DNA from: Meloidogyne chitwoodi
Lineage: Eukaryota; Nematoda; Chromadorea; Rhabditida; Meloidogynidae
Length of the DNA: 64,000 bases
Direction of reading: 5' to 3'
NCBI GenBank assembly: GCA_015183035.1
Contig: JACZZP010000016.1
Span: 1,984,001 to 2,048,000 of the forward strand
Under the pieces are notes generated by a model. It saw only the letters and a program-made list of their open reading frames with translations. It did no database searches and was not told the DNA's origin. Of the stretch, positions 37,676-47,113 are shown in pieces. The translations under genes and the position numbers were made by a program. Every line of letters starts with the position of its first letter. Position 1 is the stretch's first letter.

Positions 37676-40018
37676 TTATTTTTTATTCTTCTTTTCCTCT
37701 TCATCTTGTTTCTGTTCTTCTTTTTCAATTTTCTCATCATCTTGTTTTTCCTTTTCTTGTTGTTGTTGTGCGCTAATACTCGAAATACCTGGCTGGTTTG
37801 ATGCTACAGAAGGAACGGATTGTTGAATTTCAGGAGTTTGATTGGCACGCGAACCGCGGCATAAAGACATTAAATCATAGCGTTTCCTTTCCCGCTCTAA
37901 TTCCCGTTTCAGACTGTGAACCTTAAAAAAGCAAAATAATTTTCTATTTATTAAAGATAAACCTCAGCAAGCAAAGCTTCAATTGCACGATACCAAAACA
38001 AAACCGAACGAGTCGGACCTGATGTCATCATAGGAGCAGCTAAAGGCTGAACAGGAAGTGGCTGAAAAATCTTCAATTCATAATTATAAAAATTTAAACA
38101 ATTTATAATTTTACAATTTTAGCTTACAAAATCCATCTAAAAACAACCCAACAAAAAATATTCGCTTATCCAACAACCTTTTTTAATATTAATTTTTCTC
38201 CTTAATTTACAATATTCAAAATCTTAAAACTCCAAGCTAATCACGTAAAAAGAAAACCTCACATCATAATTAAAAATAGTTGGTGGTTGCTGTTGTGATG
38301 TCCCTGGAAATGCATTTTGGCGTTCCTTTTCATACACTAATTCACATTTCAGACGGTCAACCTTGAAAAAACAAAATAGTCTAATTTTATAAAAAATAAA
38401 CCTGAAGAAGCAATTGATTATGTCTACGCTCTAAACCATCTTGAGAACGAGTTGGACCGGAAGGTGTCATAGGAGATGATAAGGGTAATGTTGTTGCTCT
38501 TTCCTCTGGTGGCACATCAGATGATGAACCCTCATCAAGACGTCCTAAAGTTAATTATATTTAAAATGAAAAAAAGAAAATTAGCCTAAAAAGTAACAAT
38601 GGTGCGAAAAGTTTCTACAAAACTTAAATGTAAAAGATATAGAAAAACACCCAAATTATTAAAAATAGTAAGAAAATAACTTTAGGTTTATTATGTGAAA
38701 AAACCTCCAAAAATATTTTTGTTAAACTAAAAAACCTGCTGCATGTCCTGTGTAAGTGCCGAATGGAGAAGCCGTGCCAATATGACGATCATGAACCATA
38801 AAGCGTTTGAACCGCTCACAAAGAGGAATTGTGTTGATCATATCTCCACGCATCAATGCTGAAATTAAATTATTGCATAAAATATAAGGAAAATCATCAA
38901 AAATTAAGCGAGTTGATTCAGGGCTGTTCGTCACATTTTATTTAAGAGTACCGGAAAAATTGCAAAAGACAAAAAACTCCAAAATGCAAAATCGCAACAA
39001 ACGTGATCGTACAGCCCCGAATAAAACATTTATTTTAAATTTTTTAGAGTTGCAAAAATACCACTAGAACTCTCATTTTATTATTTATAAAATTATTCTT
39101 AAAAATAATATATTAAATATTAATAAACCGGCTAAAGAACGCGAACGTGTAAGACCATCTGTTACTTCGCCAGTGCGCTCAACATCTTCTCGAAACGCAT
39201 GGACGTAGCGACAATTATCACGGCTGCAGCCTTGGTTCTGAAATTGATTAATCTTAAAGTATATATCTATAATTAACGCAAAATTTATTATTCTAAAATA
39301 AATTTGGACTTATAAAACATAATTTTGGGTCATCTGAGCGCACAAATAAAGCATGCACAACACTCAACCAAAAAATTCAATTTTTTGATTAATAATCAAA
39401 AAATAAACCTGAAAATCAATAGAAAAATGATAAGGCTCCTCATCAGCGTTTTGTTGTTCATTTGAATGTTCTTCTGAAGTATTTACTTGAGATTGATTCT
39501 AAAATTCAGGTTATAAATTACTGAAGATGTTAAAAAACGTTGTTATAAATATTGTTTAAATAATTACTGCAAACCTCTTTTATGCCATTATCTTCACGAA
39601 CTGTTCCTTCTGCTTCTTCGTTATTTTCACCATTCACACCACTGTCAGTTTCAGCAATTTCTGTATTTAATAAAAAAATTGGCCTCTCAAAAATTTCCAT
39701 AGCACGATCACGACTTTCAACAACAAGGTCCTTAACAATCTTCTAATAATAAAAATATTTATTTTTAATGTTTTTGTTTTAATACAAAAAAATTTTTTTT
39801 TAACTCACCAACAATAGTTTGTAAAATTGTTTACTAGAAGTATAGACAATTTTGGATTTACACAGTAGAATGATAACATGTCCACAGAATTTAATTTTGT
39901 CTTCTTCAGAATTAATTTTTTCTTTTATTTTTTCAATTATTGTTAAATTATTGGAATATTTAAAAATCTCGGAAATGAGCTCCATAGGTAGAGACTTTTT
40001 TGTTTTTTTAGGCGGCAT
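37676..40018 (-). CDS. Gene A: F-box-like N-terminus with degenerate CCCH fingers
   Basis: I do not recognise the whole protein. Exon 1 reads MPPKKTKKSLPMELISEIFK..., with an F-box-like LP-EL-SEIF start. Exon 2 (KIVKDLVVESRDRAMEIFER) matches exon 2 of gene C. Further exons give NQSQVNTSEEHSNEQ, then FSIDFQNQGCSRDNCRYVHA-FREDVERTGE. That last piece strongly resembles the second CCCH finger of ZC3H10-type proteins, but the first Cys ligand is Ser. Next is ALMRGDMINTIPLCERFKRF, where a third finger would be but only the first Cys remains. The C-terminus has DGLERRHNQLLLQVDRLKCE, SLKRELERERKRYDLM (coiled-coil-like, shared with B and D) and a Gln/Glu/Lys-rich acidic tail. The product is roughly 400 residues in about ten exons. 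It looks like a chimera or fast-evolving RNA-binding relative. The downstream exon boundaries are less certain than exon 1. Confidence 0.6.
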
Positions 40019-40072
40019 TGAAATATATTTTTAATAATTTTTTTGAAGAAGATGATGATGATAAAATTTTTT

Positions 40073-40190
40073 TCGCGAACGTTTTTAAATACATAACGCC
40101 ATAACGTTTAATTTTGCGCCAAAAGTTTCGAAGCGACTTTTTGAATCTTTTTAAGTCTAATCAATTAATATTAACTCTCTATTTCTTTTT
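40073..40190. promoter_or_regulatory. Upstream block shared by genes A and C
   Basis: Sequence just upstream of gene A (core ACGTTTAATTTTGCGC, TTCGAAGCGACTTTTT, TTAACTCTCT) aligns with 47182-47290 upstream of gene C (ACGTTTAATTTCACGC, TCCGAAGCGACTTTTT, TTAACTCTCT). The similarity is much stronger than the surrounding A/T background, so it is likely a common promoter inherited by duplication. Confidence 0.6.
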
Positions 40191-40731
40191 TTTTTTTCGT
40201 TTTGTATCATTTTTAAATTATTTTATCACATAATTCTTATTTAATTAAAAATTGTTGAATTGGTTTATTTATGTTACAACAACACAACAAGTCTCTGCAC
40301 GTATTTGGATGGTTAAATCAGAAAAGGAAAATTCTTTTATAAAAAAAGGAACATTATGCCCTTAGAGATATTAGATCTGTTGATGGAATAAATCCAAGAA
40401 AGGTTTTATTTTTTTTAATTATTAGAACGATTAAAAACTTAAAATATATTTTTAGCCACTCCCTGACTTTAATTTGACTATAAAAGGACAATTATATCAA
40501 CTTTATTCAAATTCTAGTGAAGAAAAAGACTTTTTTATTAGACAATTATTTAAGGTTTTTATTATTTTTTTATTAATAAAAGTTTTCAGTTCTCAAATGC
40601 CAATTTGCCAATTCAAAAACCTGAATTTGTTAATGTTTCTCTTCCTGTCGATACTTTACCTTTACAAAATAAAAATATTAAGGAAACATTTGATTCTGAT
40701 TCAAAAAGTACTGAATTGGACACAAATTATC

Positions 40732-41435
40732 GGTAAACCGACTTTTGCGCCGGGGACTTTTGCGCCGCGACGTTTGCGCCGCGACTTTTGCGCCGGGGAC
40801 TTTTGCGCCGGGGACTTTTGCGCCGGGGACTTTTGCGCCGAAGACTTTTGCGCCGCGACTTTTGCGCCGCTATTAACTTTAAAAAAATAAAATATTTATT
40901 AAAAATTAAAATTAAACTAACAATAAATTTTATATTTAACATTTTTTTGTAACATCTAATAAACCTAATTTAATTTAAAAACTCAATTATTTTCTAATTG
41001 TCACAAATGAACAGATCTAGACGTTTTTCGTTTGTTAGAGAATATAAAAGCAGAATGGGCATATTTTTTTGTGATCTATGGACTTCCTTAAGTATGCCAT
41101 CTTTTGAGTAGAAACAAATTTGTTTTAGGTTGTTTCTTTCAGTTAGTTTTTCGAATAAATCGAATACATAAATTTAATTACTACCAAAGGTATTGATGAC
41201 TGAGGTAATTAGTTTATAGACTGTTAGCTTATGAAAACTTAGATACTATTTTTATAATAAATGCTAACGTTTAATTTTTAATAAATATTTTATTTTTTTT
41301 TAAAGTTAATAGCGGCGCAAAAGTCGCGGCGCAAATGTCGTCCGGCGCAAAAGTCGCGGCGCAAAAGTCTTCGGCGCAAAAGTTCCCGGCGCAAAAGTCG
41401 CGGCGCAAACGTCGCGGCGCAAAAGTCGCAGAACC
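40732..41435. mobile_element. GC-rich foldback element with 8-bp target duplication
   Basis: The element is 704 bp flanked by AAATTATC on both sides (40724-40731 and 41436-41443). Both ends begin GGT followed by CGACTTTTGCGCC (left GGTAAACCGACTTTTGCG; right, read inwards, GGTTCTGCGACTTTTGCG). Each arm is about 130 bp of roughly eight or nine 14-15-bp tandem units built on ACTTTTGCGCCG(G/C)G, followed by a shared inner part (GCTATTAACTTTAAA), so the arms total about 175 bp. The unique centre (about 350 bp) has no long open frame. It is non-autonomous. The 8-bp target duplication would fit a hAT-like mobiliser, and Mutator-like foldbacks (usually 9 bp) are the alternative. Confidence 0.85.
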
Positions 41436-41799
41436 AAATTATCAGGTTTATTTTGATATTTTTTAGTCATTTAAAAACTTATTCTAGCCAATATCTTCAA
41501 AAGAAACAGATTTTCGACATTTACTTGAAAAAGCAAATTTACAAATAGGTCAAGCTAGGCAATTTTCTTCTTCTTTAAACGACCAACTTTCTCATCTTGA
41601 CAGTGCAAATTTGTCTAGTATTATGGAAAATGAACAAAATGTTGCTGAGCTTATTGGATTAATTGATACAGCTATTGAATTGGCAGATTGTGTAGAAAAA
41701 CAACTGGATGAATATGACACTTTGTTATCGGTTTGGAAATTTAGTTTTAAAATAGAATTATTTTGTATTTATGTACAAATTTTTTATAAATATATATTA

Positions 41800-41868
41800 G
41801 TAGTTGTGGTGTATTGGTATGCACTGGCTCATTGATGAGATGGGTTCGATCCCGTTGGTGTTCCAGTG
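41800..41868 (+). pseudogene. tRNA-like remnant in sec-3 intron
   Basis: GTGGTGTATTGGTA (A-box-like) and GGGTTCGATCCC (B-box-like) sit 35-40 bp apart, but the acceptor and anticodon stems do not form. Confidence 0.45.
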
Positions 41869-42387
41869 TTTTTTAATTCACTTTTTAACACTTATTTAAT
41901 AGAATTAACTTATTTACACTTTTACTGTTTTATAAATATTTTTATTTATTAAGTTTGTCCGTGACAGTGTTGAATTAATTGAAGAAAAGGACTCTCTTCG
42001 CCATATTGAACAACAAAATAACAAAAAATTGGCTAGTGAACTTGGCGATTTTATTTATCAAATAGAAATGGTACAAGACCAACATATTGAAGCTTTAAAA
42101 AACTCTAATCTTTCAGATCCTATAAGGTTTAAATTTAAAAATTTTTTAAATTAAATTTAATTTTTGAAAGTATTAATTTATGTTCCCTCGAATTATTGAT
42201 CATTTTATTACGAAAAAAAGGAATTAATTCAATGTATGTTTTAGAGTTGACACCCTCGGATACCAAGTTTCACGTAAAAACAAAAAAATAAAATTCCCCG
42301 GAACTCGGAGAGGAAAGTGGCAACCCTAGTGAGTACTAGAACGCAATTCTGTTTTTATTCTTTATAAGAAAGTTGTTTGTTTGTTTT

Positions 42388-43695
42388 TTAAAATATGCCT
42401 TTAGTACCAAAGGTTCGATTACCATTCATCTCTCTAAGGCTATTATTAAGTGAGACTTCATATTCATAACTTCCAAAGTAGTCGTATAACAAATTATCAT
42501 AACGATTCTTTTCAATTAGTAATTCACGTCTCAGACTGTCAGTCTTTAAATTAAAAAAAATTTTAATTAAATATTTCCAAAAGTATAGAATAACCCAAGT
42601 TAATCAATTAAAAATTAAACCTCTGCCAAAAGAGCGTTTTCACGTCCCAAAAGGAAGGCATCTTCCAATTCATTCATTTTACGTTCTTTAAAATCATCCT
42701 CTGACATTTCAGTGTTTCCAAGTTCTAAATAAGCATCTCTACACTTCCAATATATATCAATCCTTTCACGAAAACATTTATTTTCAAAATCTTTTAACGA
42801 ACGATTTGAATCCGATGTTGCAGCATTATCTTTTTTAATAAAAATTGAATTTAATTAATTTTTACCTAATTTTAAACAATCTTCAAAGAAATAAAAACGC
42901 TTTACAGCAGCATTAAGAATTTGTTGTTTTTCTGCAAATTTATAAAGTCCAACTACGGCTCTTATTTGTTCAAGCGTTTCATAACTCTTCTAAAATAAAT
43001 AAATATTTTTAAATTAAAATTCTTTTTAAATTAAAAAAAACCCTTTTGCAATATAACTTTCCTTGATGAACATTTAAACAATGTTTTTTAAAAATTTTAT
43101 AGTTCATTATATTTTTACATTTTGGACAAGTTATCTGTCGATCTCTCATGACATAAATCTAAAAATTTAATTTAAAAATATAAACATGTGATAAAAAGTA
43201 ATTGAATTTTATGTAAAGTAGTAGAGAAAAATAAAAGTTTTGCCACTAACAGGCATCAAACCTGTGACCTCACAAATTGCTTACTAAAGCTTTCGCTCAC
43301 ACATAATCGGGGACTTTACCGACTGAGCTACACGGGTATACTTTCACTTCCTTCTTTTAATATAACTTGTACCCTCGCATAAACGTTTTAATGTTAGCAG
43401 TGATCTTCCTTATTAGTAAATGAACTTCTTTTATTTTTTTATCATTTCATAACAAACATAAAAATTTATTTTAATTAAATAAACCTACTTTAACATATTT
43501 AAAATTTTTTTGAGAAATTTTATAAATTAAAGAAGAGCTAGTTAATATATTTATAGCATAATTTCCCCATTCTTCTTTTTTATCAATTTTTAAATGTTCA
43601 TTTCTGAATATATTAGAATGTATTGCTTTAATTATATTAATAAGTAATTCTGAAGGTAATGAAGAAGTTGAAGATTTTGTTGTTGTTTTTGACAT
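42388..43695 (-). CDS. Gene B: F-box-like / C2H2-like finger family protein
   Basis: Unknown family, about 270 residues in five exons on the minus strand. Exon 1 (43489-43695) is MSKTTTKSSTSSLPSELLIN-IIKAI..., with an F-box-like SLPSELL-II start. Exon 2 is IYVMRDRQITCPKCKNIMN with FKKHCLNVHQ, spacing C-x2-C-x11-H-x4-H as in a C2H2 finger. Exon 3 has VGLYKFAEKQQILNAAVKRF, exon 4 DAYLELGNTEMSEDDFKERK, and exon 5 the coiled-coil-like TDSLRRELLIEKNRYDNLL and a Gly/Asn end (NGNRTFGTKGIF). Intron 1 carries a tRNA-like remnant. The gene is a duplicate of gene D and lies inside what was the sec-3 locus, antisense to it. Frames are open throughout, so it may be expressed. Function is unknown; ubiquitin-ligase adaptor or nucleic-acid binding are only guesses from the motifs. 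Confidence 0.65.
43246..43341 (-). pseudogene. tRNA-like element, gene B intron 1
   Basis: On the minus strand there are TGTAGCTCAGTCGGTA (A box), a long variable-arm-like middle, and ACAGGTTTGATGCCTGT forming a good T arm (ACAGG with CCTGT). The acceptor stem does not pair. Its counterpart is at 48500-48595 in gene D, so it predates the duplication. Confidence 0.55.
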
Positions 43696-44071
43696 TATTT
43701 ATTTATTTTTTAAAGTTAATTGGTTAAAATAATTAATTAGTTGTTATTTATTTGTTTTTTTTATTTAATTTAGTTGTTGACCATTAAGTTTGTAAGAGTA
43801 TTTCTATTAAATGCATTCTTCTCACAAAAAAATCTATAAATTATTAAAAAGGCAAAAATTATTTTTTTACCTGTATTTTTAAATTTAAAAAATTACTTGT
43901 TAAAATAAAAAAAATTAACAAATTAACATTAATAAAAATATTAAGATAATTTAAAAATTAATTTAAAAAAAGTTTAAAGATTCATATACAATTTTTTATG
44001 TTGAGAATTAATTTAATTAAATAAAAAAATATTTTAAAAGAATATTTGTATAAATTAAATATTTTTTAATC

Positions 44072-44256
44072 AATTGAATATTCTTTTCATCAGCATGTTT
44101 ATGTACAATTACTAATAATTCTTTTGCTGCTTTTGCAACATCATAAGCTGCTTGACAAGCTTCATCAATCTTTTTTTAAAAAATTAAAATAATTAAAAAT
44201 AATTTAAAAAAAACATTTAAAGGCCTAGAAATGCATTTTTTGAAAGTTGTTTCATA
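44072..44256 (-). pseudogene. Copy of git-1 last exons
   Basis: The minus strand encodes [20 protein letters not shown] then [12 protein letters not shown], matching the true git-1 C-terminus at 49329-49430. The stop codon TAA is changed to CAA, so the frame runs on. The piece at 44222-44256 copies the end of the penultimate exon but has six A/T bases where git-1 has seven. It is a by-product of the segmental duplication. Confidence 0.85.
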
Positions 44257-44720
44257 GTTTCATTAAATGCTCGTCTAAAAATAATTTAATTAAATTATAT
44301 TTAAAATAAAAAAAATACTTCTTGAACAACTGTTGCTTTATCTAAATGATCATAAGGATTTACAGCTCCAGCTTAATCATCTTTTTTGTCACGACGCATT
44401 TTTTAAATATTTCTTTAAATTATTAAATAAAAATTAAAATAAATTAGTTAAATTTTACGCTACTAAAAACTCTAAAAAAAACGTGTATTCTCTTAAACAC
44501 TACCTTTTAATGCAAATAGTCTCTAGTTATTCTCTTTATCTCTAATTCTCTTCATTTAAAATACTCTTTTACCTTTAAAGATTAATCGACTCGCGACTAG
44601 TTGGGTCGTAACAGTATCTTTTTCAAAAAGAAAAGATCAAAATAAAAAATTACAAAACGTCAAAAAATAAAAATGTCAACACTAAAAAACAAAAATGTAA
44701 ATGCGTTTAATTTTGAAAAT
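44257..44720 (-). pseudogene. Gamma-COP 5' fragment plus promoter copy
   Basis: The minus strand reads [29 protein letters not shown], an intron, then ARAFNET. It is a copy of gamma-COP exon 1 and the start of exon 2, with GAA changed to TAA after DD. The copied region continues upstream through the promoter (AATCGACTCGCGACTAGTT) to about 44720. It cannot encode more than about 8 residues. Confidence 0.88.
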
Positions 44721-44765
44721 GAAAATCACCATTAGGATGTTTATAATTAAACCAACATAATTCAC

Positions 44766-44837
44766 TATGTGGTGTAATGGTTAGTGATTCTGACTTTATT
44801 AAATTGGCTCAGGTTCGATTCCAACTAGTCCTTACGT
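44766..44837 (+). pseudogene. tRNA-like remnant
   Basis: TGTGGTGTAATGGTTAGTGA (A box) and CAGGTTCGATTCC (B box) are spaced as in a tRNA. The acceptor ends ACTATG and CTAGTCC do not pair, so it is degenerate. Confidence 0.45.
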
Positions 44838-44876
44838 TTCATTTTAAAATTTAGCTTTTTACTTTTTATATTTTAG

Positions 44877-45308
44877 TCTAATCTCAATTTACGTTGTTTA
44901 ACACGAAAGATGAACAATTTTTGTGATTCTTCTTCATACTTTTCTATTATTTATGGCTCTTTTTTGATTGCATTAAAAAGACTTTCTGATGAACAAATGG
45001 TTTATTTATTTTTAATTTTTAAATAATTAAACTTAAAAAAATTAAGAATCAAATTGAAAATTCTTTTTCAAGAATTTTAATTACAAAAAGGTCAAGAATT
45101 GGTATTTTGGATACAATTGACCGTTTCCGCTCCTTGGCAAAATCTTCAACAAAAATTTTTGCAGATTCTGAAAGGAAGATTGATTTGGATAAATGGCTAG
45201 AAAAGCTTACAATTGCTATAATTGTGGGTATTGATAGTGCTGCAGAATCTCCAAATTCTAAATGTCCTGCTGCTGTTATTAGAATGGAAAATTTTCATGC
45301 ATTTCATT
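44877..45308 (+). pseudogene. sec-3: Exocyst Sec3, 3' fragment
   Basis: Two exons encode YGSFLIALKRLSDEQM and then IKNQIENSFSRILITKRSRI, ILDTIDRFRSLAKSSTKIFA, DSERKIDLDKWLEKLTIAI, AAVIRMENFHAFH. This is the Sec3 C-terminal-domain segment matching KSKVGILPF...NAERR-DLDKAY...MMENFHHI of animal EXOC1. It lies on the same strand as the 5' part, but gene B, the git-1 copy and the gamma-COP copy intervene. About 270 residues of the family's middle and about the last 160 residues are missing. Confidence 0.8.
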
Positions 45309-45402
45309 GTTTGTTTAAATTTAATTTTATTATTGAGTAATTTAAGGAAAACTTTTCGAATTAAATGAACAAAAATTTAAGTTGCTTTTTTGGTTTTTTT
45401 AG

Positions 45403-45635
45403 ATTCCGTGTCTCATTCTTTTGGGAACTGTTCTAGGCACTGCAATTATTATTGGAGGCCTATGGATTTATGGCACTTGGGGAGAAGTATATTATTATTA
45501 TTTTTATAATTTAAAAGAAAATTTAGAACTGATCGTGACACAATGATGGGAAATATTGGTGGAGGTGGGCAAGATGCTGCATGGAGTCCTCAAGTTAATC
45601 AACCATTCCACAGGATTCAATCATCCATAACCTGA
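45403..45635 (+). other. Orphan exon-like pieces, transmembrane then Gly-rich
   Basis: 45403-45486 reads IPCLILLGTVLGTAIIIGG-LWIYGTWGE after a TTTTTTTAG acceptor, a single membrane helix. 45527-45635 reads TDRDTMMGNIGGGGQDAAW then SPQVNQPFHRIQSSIT and stops. The phases do not join with each other or with the Sec3 fragment before them. These may be remnants of another gene. I cannot name it. Confidence 0.35.
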
Positions 45636-46151
45636 AGGAGGGGAATCTCAGAGCGGCTTTCTTCACTCTATCACAAAGTATTCTTTTTTTAAACAAAAAA
45701 CAAGTTTCATAGCAAGTTTTATCAATTAAAATTGTTTGATAGGAAATATTTTTAAGAAAATTTTGTATATATAAAAATTGATAAATATAAATTATAAGAA
45801 TTTTTAGTTTTTTTTTTAAATTTAATTTTGTGTCCCAATGAAAGAGCATTTTCTCTTTATTGGCTATTCTCACAATATTTGCGAAAAGTAGCAAAAAATT
45901 CTTACTATATTTTTCTTATAAATTTTCAAAAATAAAAATATAAAGACTAAAAACCTGAACTATAATAATTCCTTGAAAGGAATATTTTGAAAGAAAAATG
46001 TCCAAAATTATGATTATAAAACTAGGATTTTAAAAATAAATTAGTATTTTGAAAAATAGGTCTTTGAAAATAGGAAATGTTTTAAACCATTTAAATTGAA
46101 AAATATCAAAAACCAAAAATCCTAGTTTGTCATAAATATTAAAAAACCTTT
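45636..46151. other. Non-coding between sec-3 remnants and gene C
   Basis: AT-rich with no supportable exons; contains the foldback copy at 46017-46135 and a donor-like site near 45955. Confidence 0.5.
46017..46135. repeat. Foldback element, AACTAGGATTTT family, copy 2
   Basis: AAAACTAGGATTTTAAAA and CAAAAATCCTAGTTTG are inverted about 85 bp apart. It lies 17 bp beyond the gene C stop codon, the same relative place as copy 1 at gene A. Confidence 0.7.
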
Positions 46152-47113
46152 TCACTCTAAATTACGCTCATCATCAGGTTGTTTTTTACCCGCATCATCG
46201 GGTTCCTTTTCACTTTCACTCGAACTTTCATTTTCCTTTGAAATGAATGATTTTTATGTTTAAAAAAGTTTACTCCCTCATTATTTTTTTCAAAAAATTT
46301 TATCTTAGTTCTTAAAAGTTTAATACTTTCTGGTGAGATCAATTCGACTCAGTTCAACGAGGCTGATCGAATAGACAAATTTTTTTCCAAATGGTTGAAA
46401 AATTTTTCTGGACTCATTTTTTTAACTTTTCCCCTAATTAAATAACTAAGCTAAATTACTTAAAAATAAACCTGAGTCGTCAATTCAGTTTCCAAATTAT
46501 CATCTAAAAGAGCTTTTTTTTGAGGAGGAACATTAAGTGAAGAAGAAGAACATTCTTCCATAAGTGACGAAGAAGAACATTCTCCCATATGTCTTTTGGT
46601 TCCTAAAATAAAATAATAAAATAATTTTTGTAAAAAAACCTTTTTCTTTAGGTGGAATTGCTGACTGAGTTGAAGATTTAACTAATCAATTTTTTAATAA
46701 AAACTTGATGTGATACAATTTTACCTGGTTTTTGGAAAATTTCGGACGAACGATCACGAAAACGAGGTTCATATTCATCAACGATCTTCTGATAAATATT
46801 TATTTTTTGATTTTTTATGTTAATTTTTTATAAATTTAAATATTATTAAATTTTCTAAATTAATTATCTATTTAGCCTAAATAAAAAACCTTATATGAAC
46901 AATTAATATTGATTTAAATTTTTATCATTAATTTTAATATTATACCTTAAATCTTTTCTTTGAAAAAACGAAAATTATTGAGCTTGTTGTCAAAAAAGAA
47001 AAGCTGTAAGAATTCCATAAGTCAACGTTACTGTTGTCAATAAGTTCTAATCTACTTGGTATTGCCTCCTCAATGTCTTTCAACATGTCTTCTGGTAAAG
47101 AACGACGTGACAT
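46152..47113 (-). CDS. Gene C: paralogue of gene A, acidic C-terminus
   Basis: Unknown family. Exon 1 (MSRRSLPEDMLKDIEEAIPS, LWNSYSFSFLTTSSIIFVFS, KKRFK) aligns with exon 1 of genes A, B and D in the SLP-E/D-hydrophobic pattern and in the SS-I-hydrophobic-SKK-F end. Exon 2 (KIVDEYEPRFRDRSSEIFQK) matches gene A exon 2. Later exons give VKSSTQSAIPPKEKG, TKRHMGECSSSSLMEE with a second CSSSSL unit, KKALLDDNLETELTTQ and ENESSSESEKEPDDAGKK, ending DDERNLE. There is no zinc-finger exon. The product is about 180 residues in five or six exons, all in frame. It shares an upstream block and a downstream foldback with gene A. Confidence 0.6.

Larger units (their letters stand above)
40270..42128 (+). pseudogene. 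sec-3: Exocyst Sec3 (EXOC1), 5' part, disrupted
   Basis: Exons encode the Sec3 N-terminal PH-like domain: YVTTTQQVSARIWMVKSEKE, then EHYALRDIRSVDGINPRK, PLPDFNLTIKGQLYQLYSNS, FSNANLPIQKPEFVNVSLPV. The first coiled-coil region follows: QLSHLDSANLSSIMENEQNV, IDTAIELADCVEKQLDEYD, FVRDSVELIEEKDSLRHIEQ, HIEALKNSNLSDPIR. Sec3 is an exocyst subunit that tethers secretory vesicles. Two lesions are visible. First, the frame breaks inside an A7 run near 40349-40355; one A fewer restores ALRD. Second, a 704-bp foldback element sits in the exon coding DTNYQ and duplicates AAATTATC. After 42128 no central Sec3 exons follow. I see no convincing start codon upstream. This is best read as a non-functional remnant. 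Confidence 0.75.
42325..44256. repeat. Segmental duplicate of 47.55-49.5 kb
   Basis: From TTCTTTATAAGAAAGTTG (about 42357) through gene B, its upstream flank and the last git-1 exon copy, this block parallels 47580-49500 in order and orientation. Similarity is near-identical over exon 1 and its flank (about 43480-43850) and lower in the other exons. The right end breaks at about 44256, where sequence switches to a gamma-COP copy. Confidence 0.8.

Noticed and set aside
40727..40942. Open frames on both strands across the GC-rich repeat (FCAGDFCAGD and RRKSPRRKSP repeats)
   Set aside because: They are translations of the 14-15-bp tandem units of the foldback arm, with no start context or splice support.
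43246..43341. Functional tRNA gene
   Set aside because: The T arm is good but acceptor halves do not pair and the middle is too long; same in the duplicate at 48500-48595.
40270..45308. sec-3 as an intact gene hosting gene B in an intron
   Set aside because: The frame break, exon insertion and missing central and terminal exons cannot be reconciled with a working Sec3.
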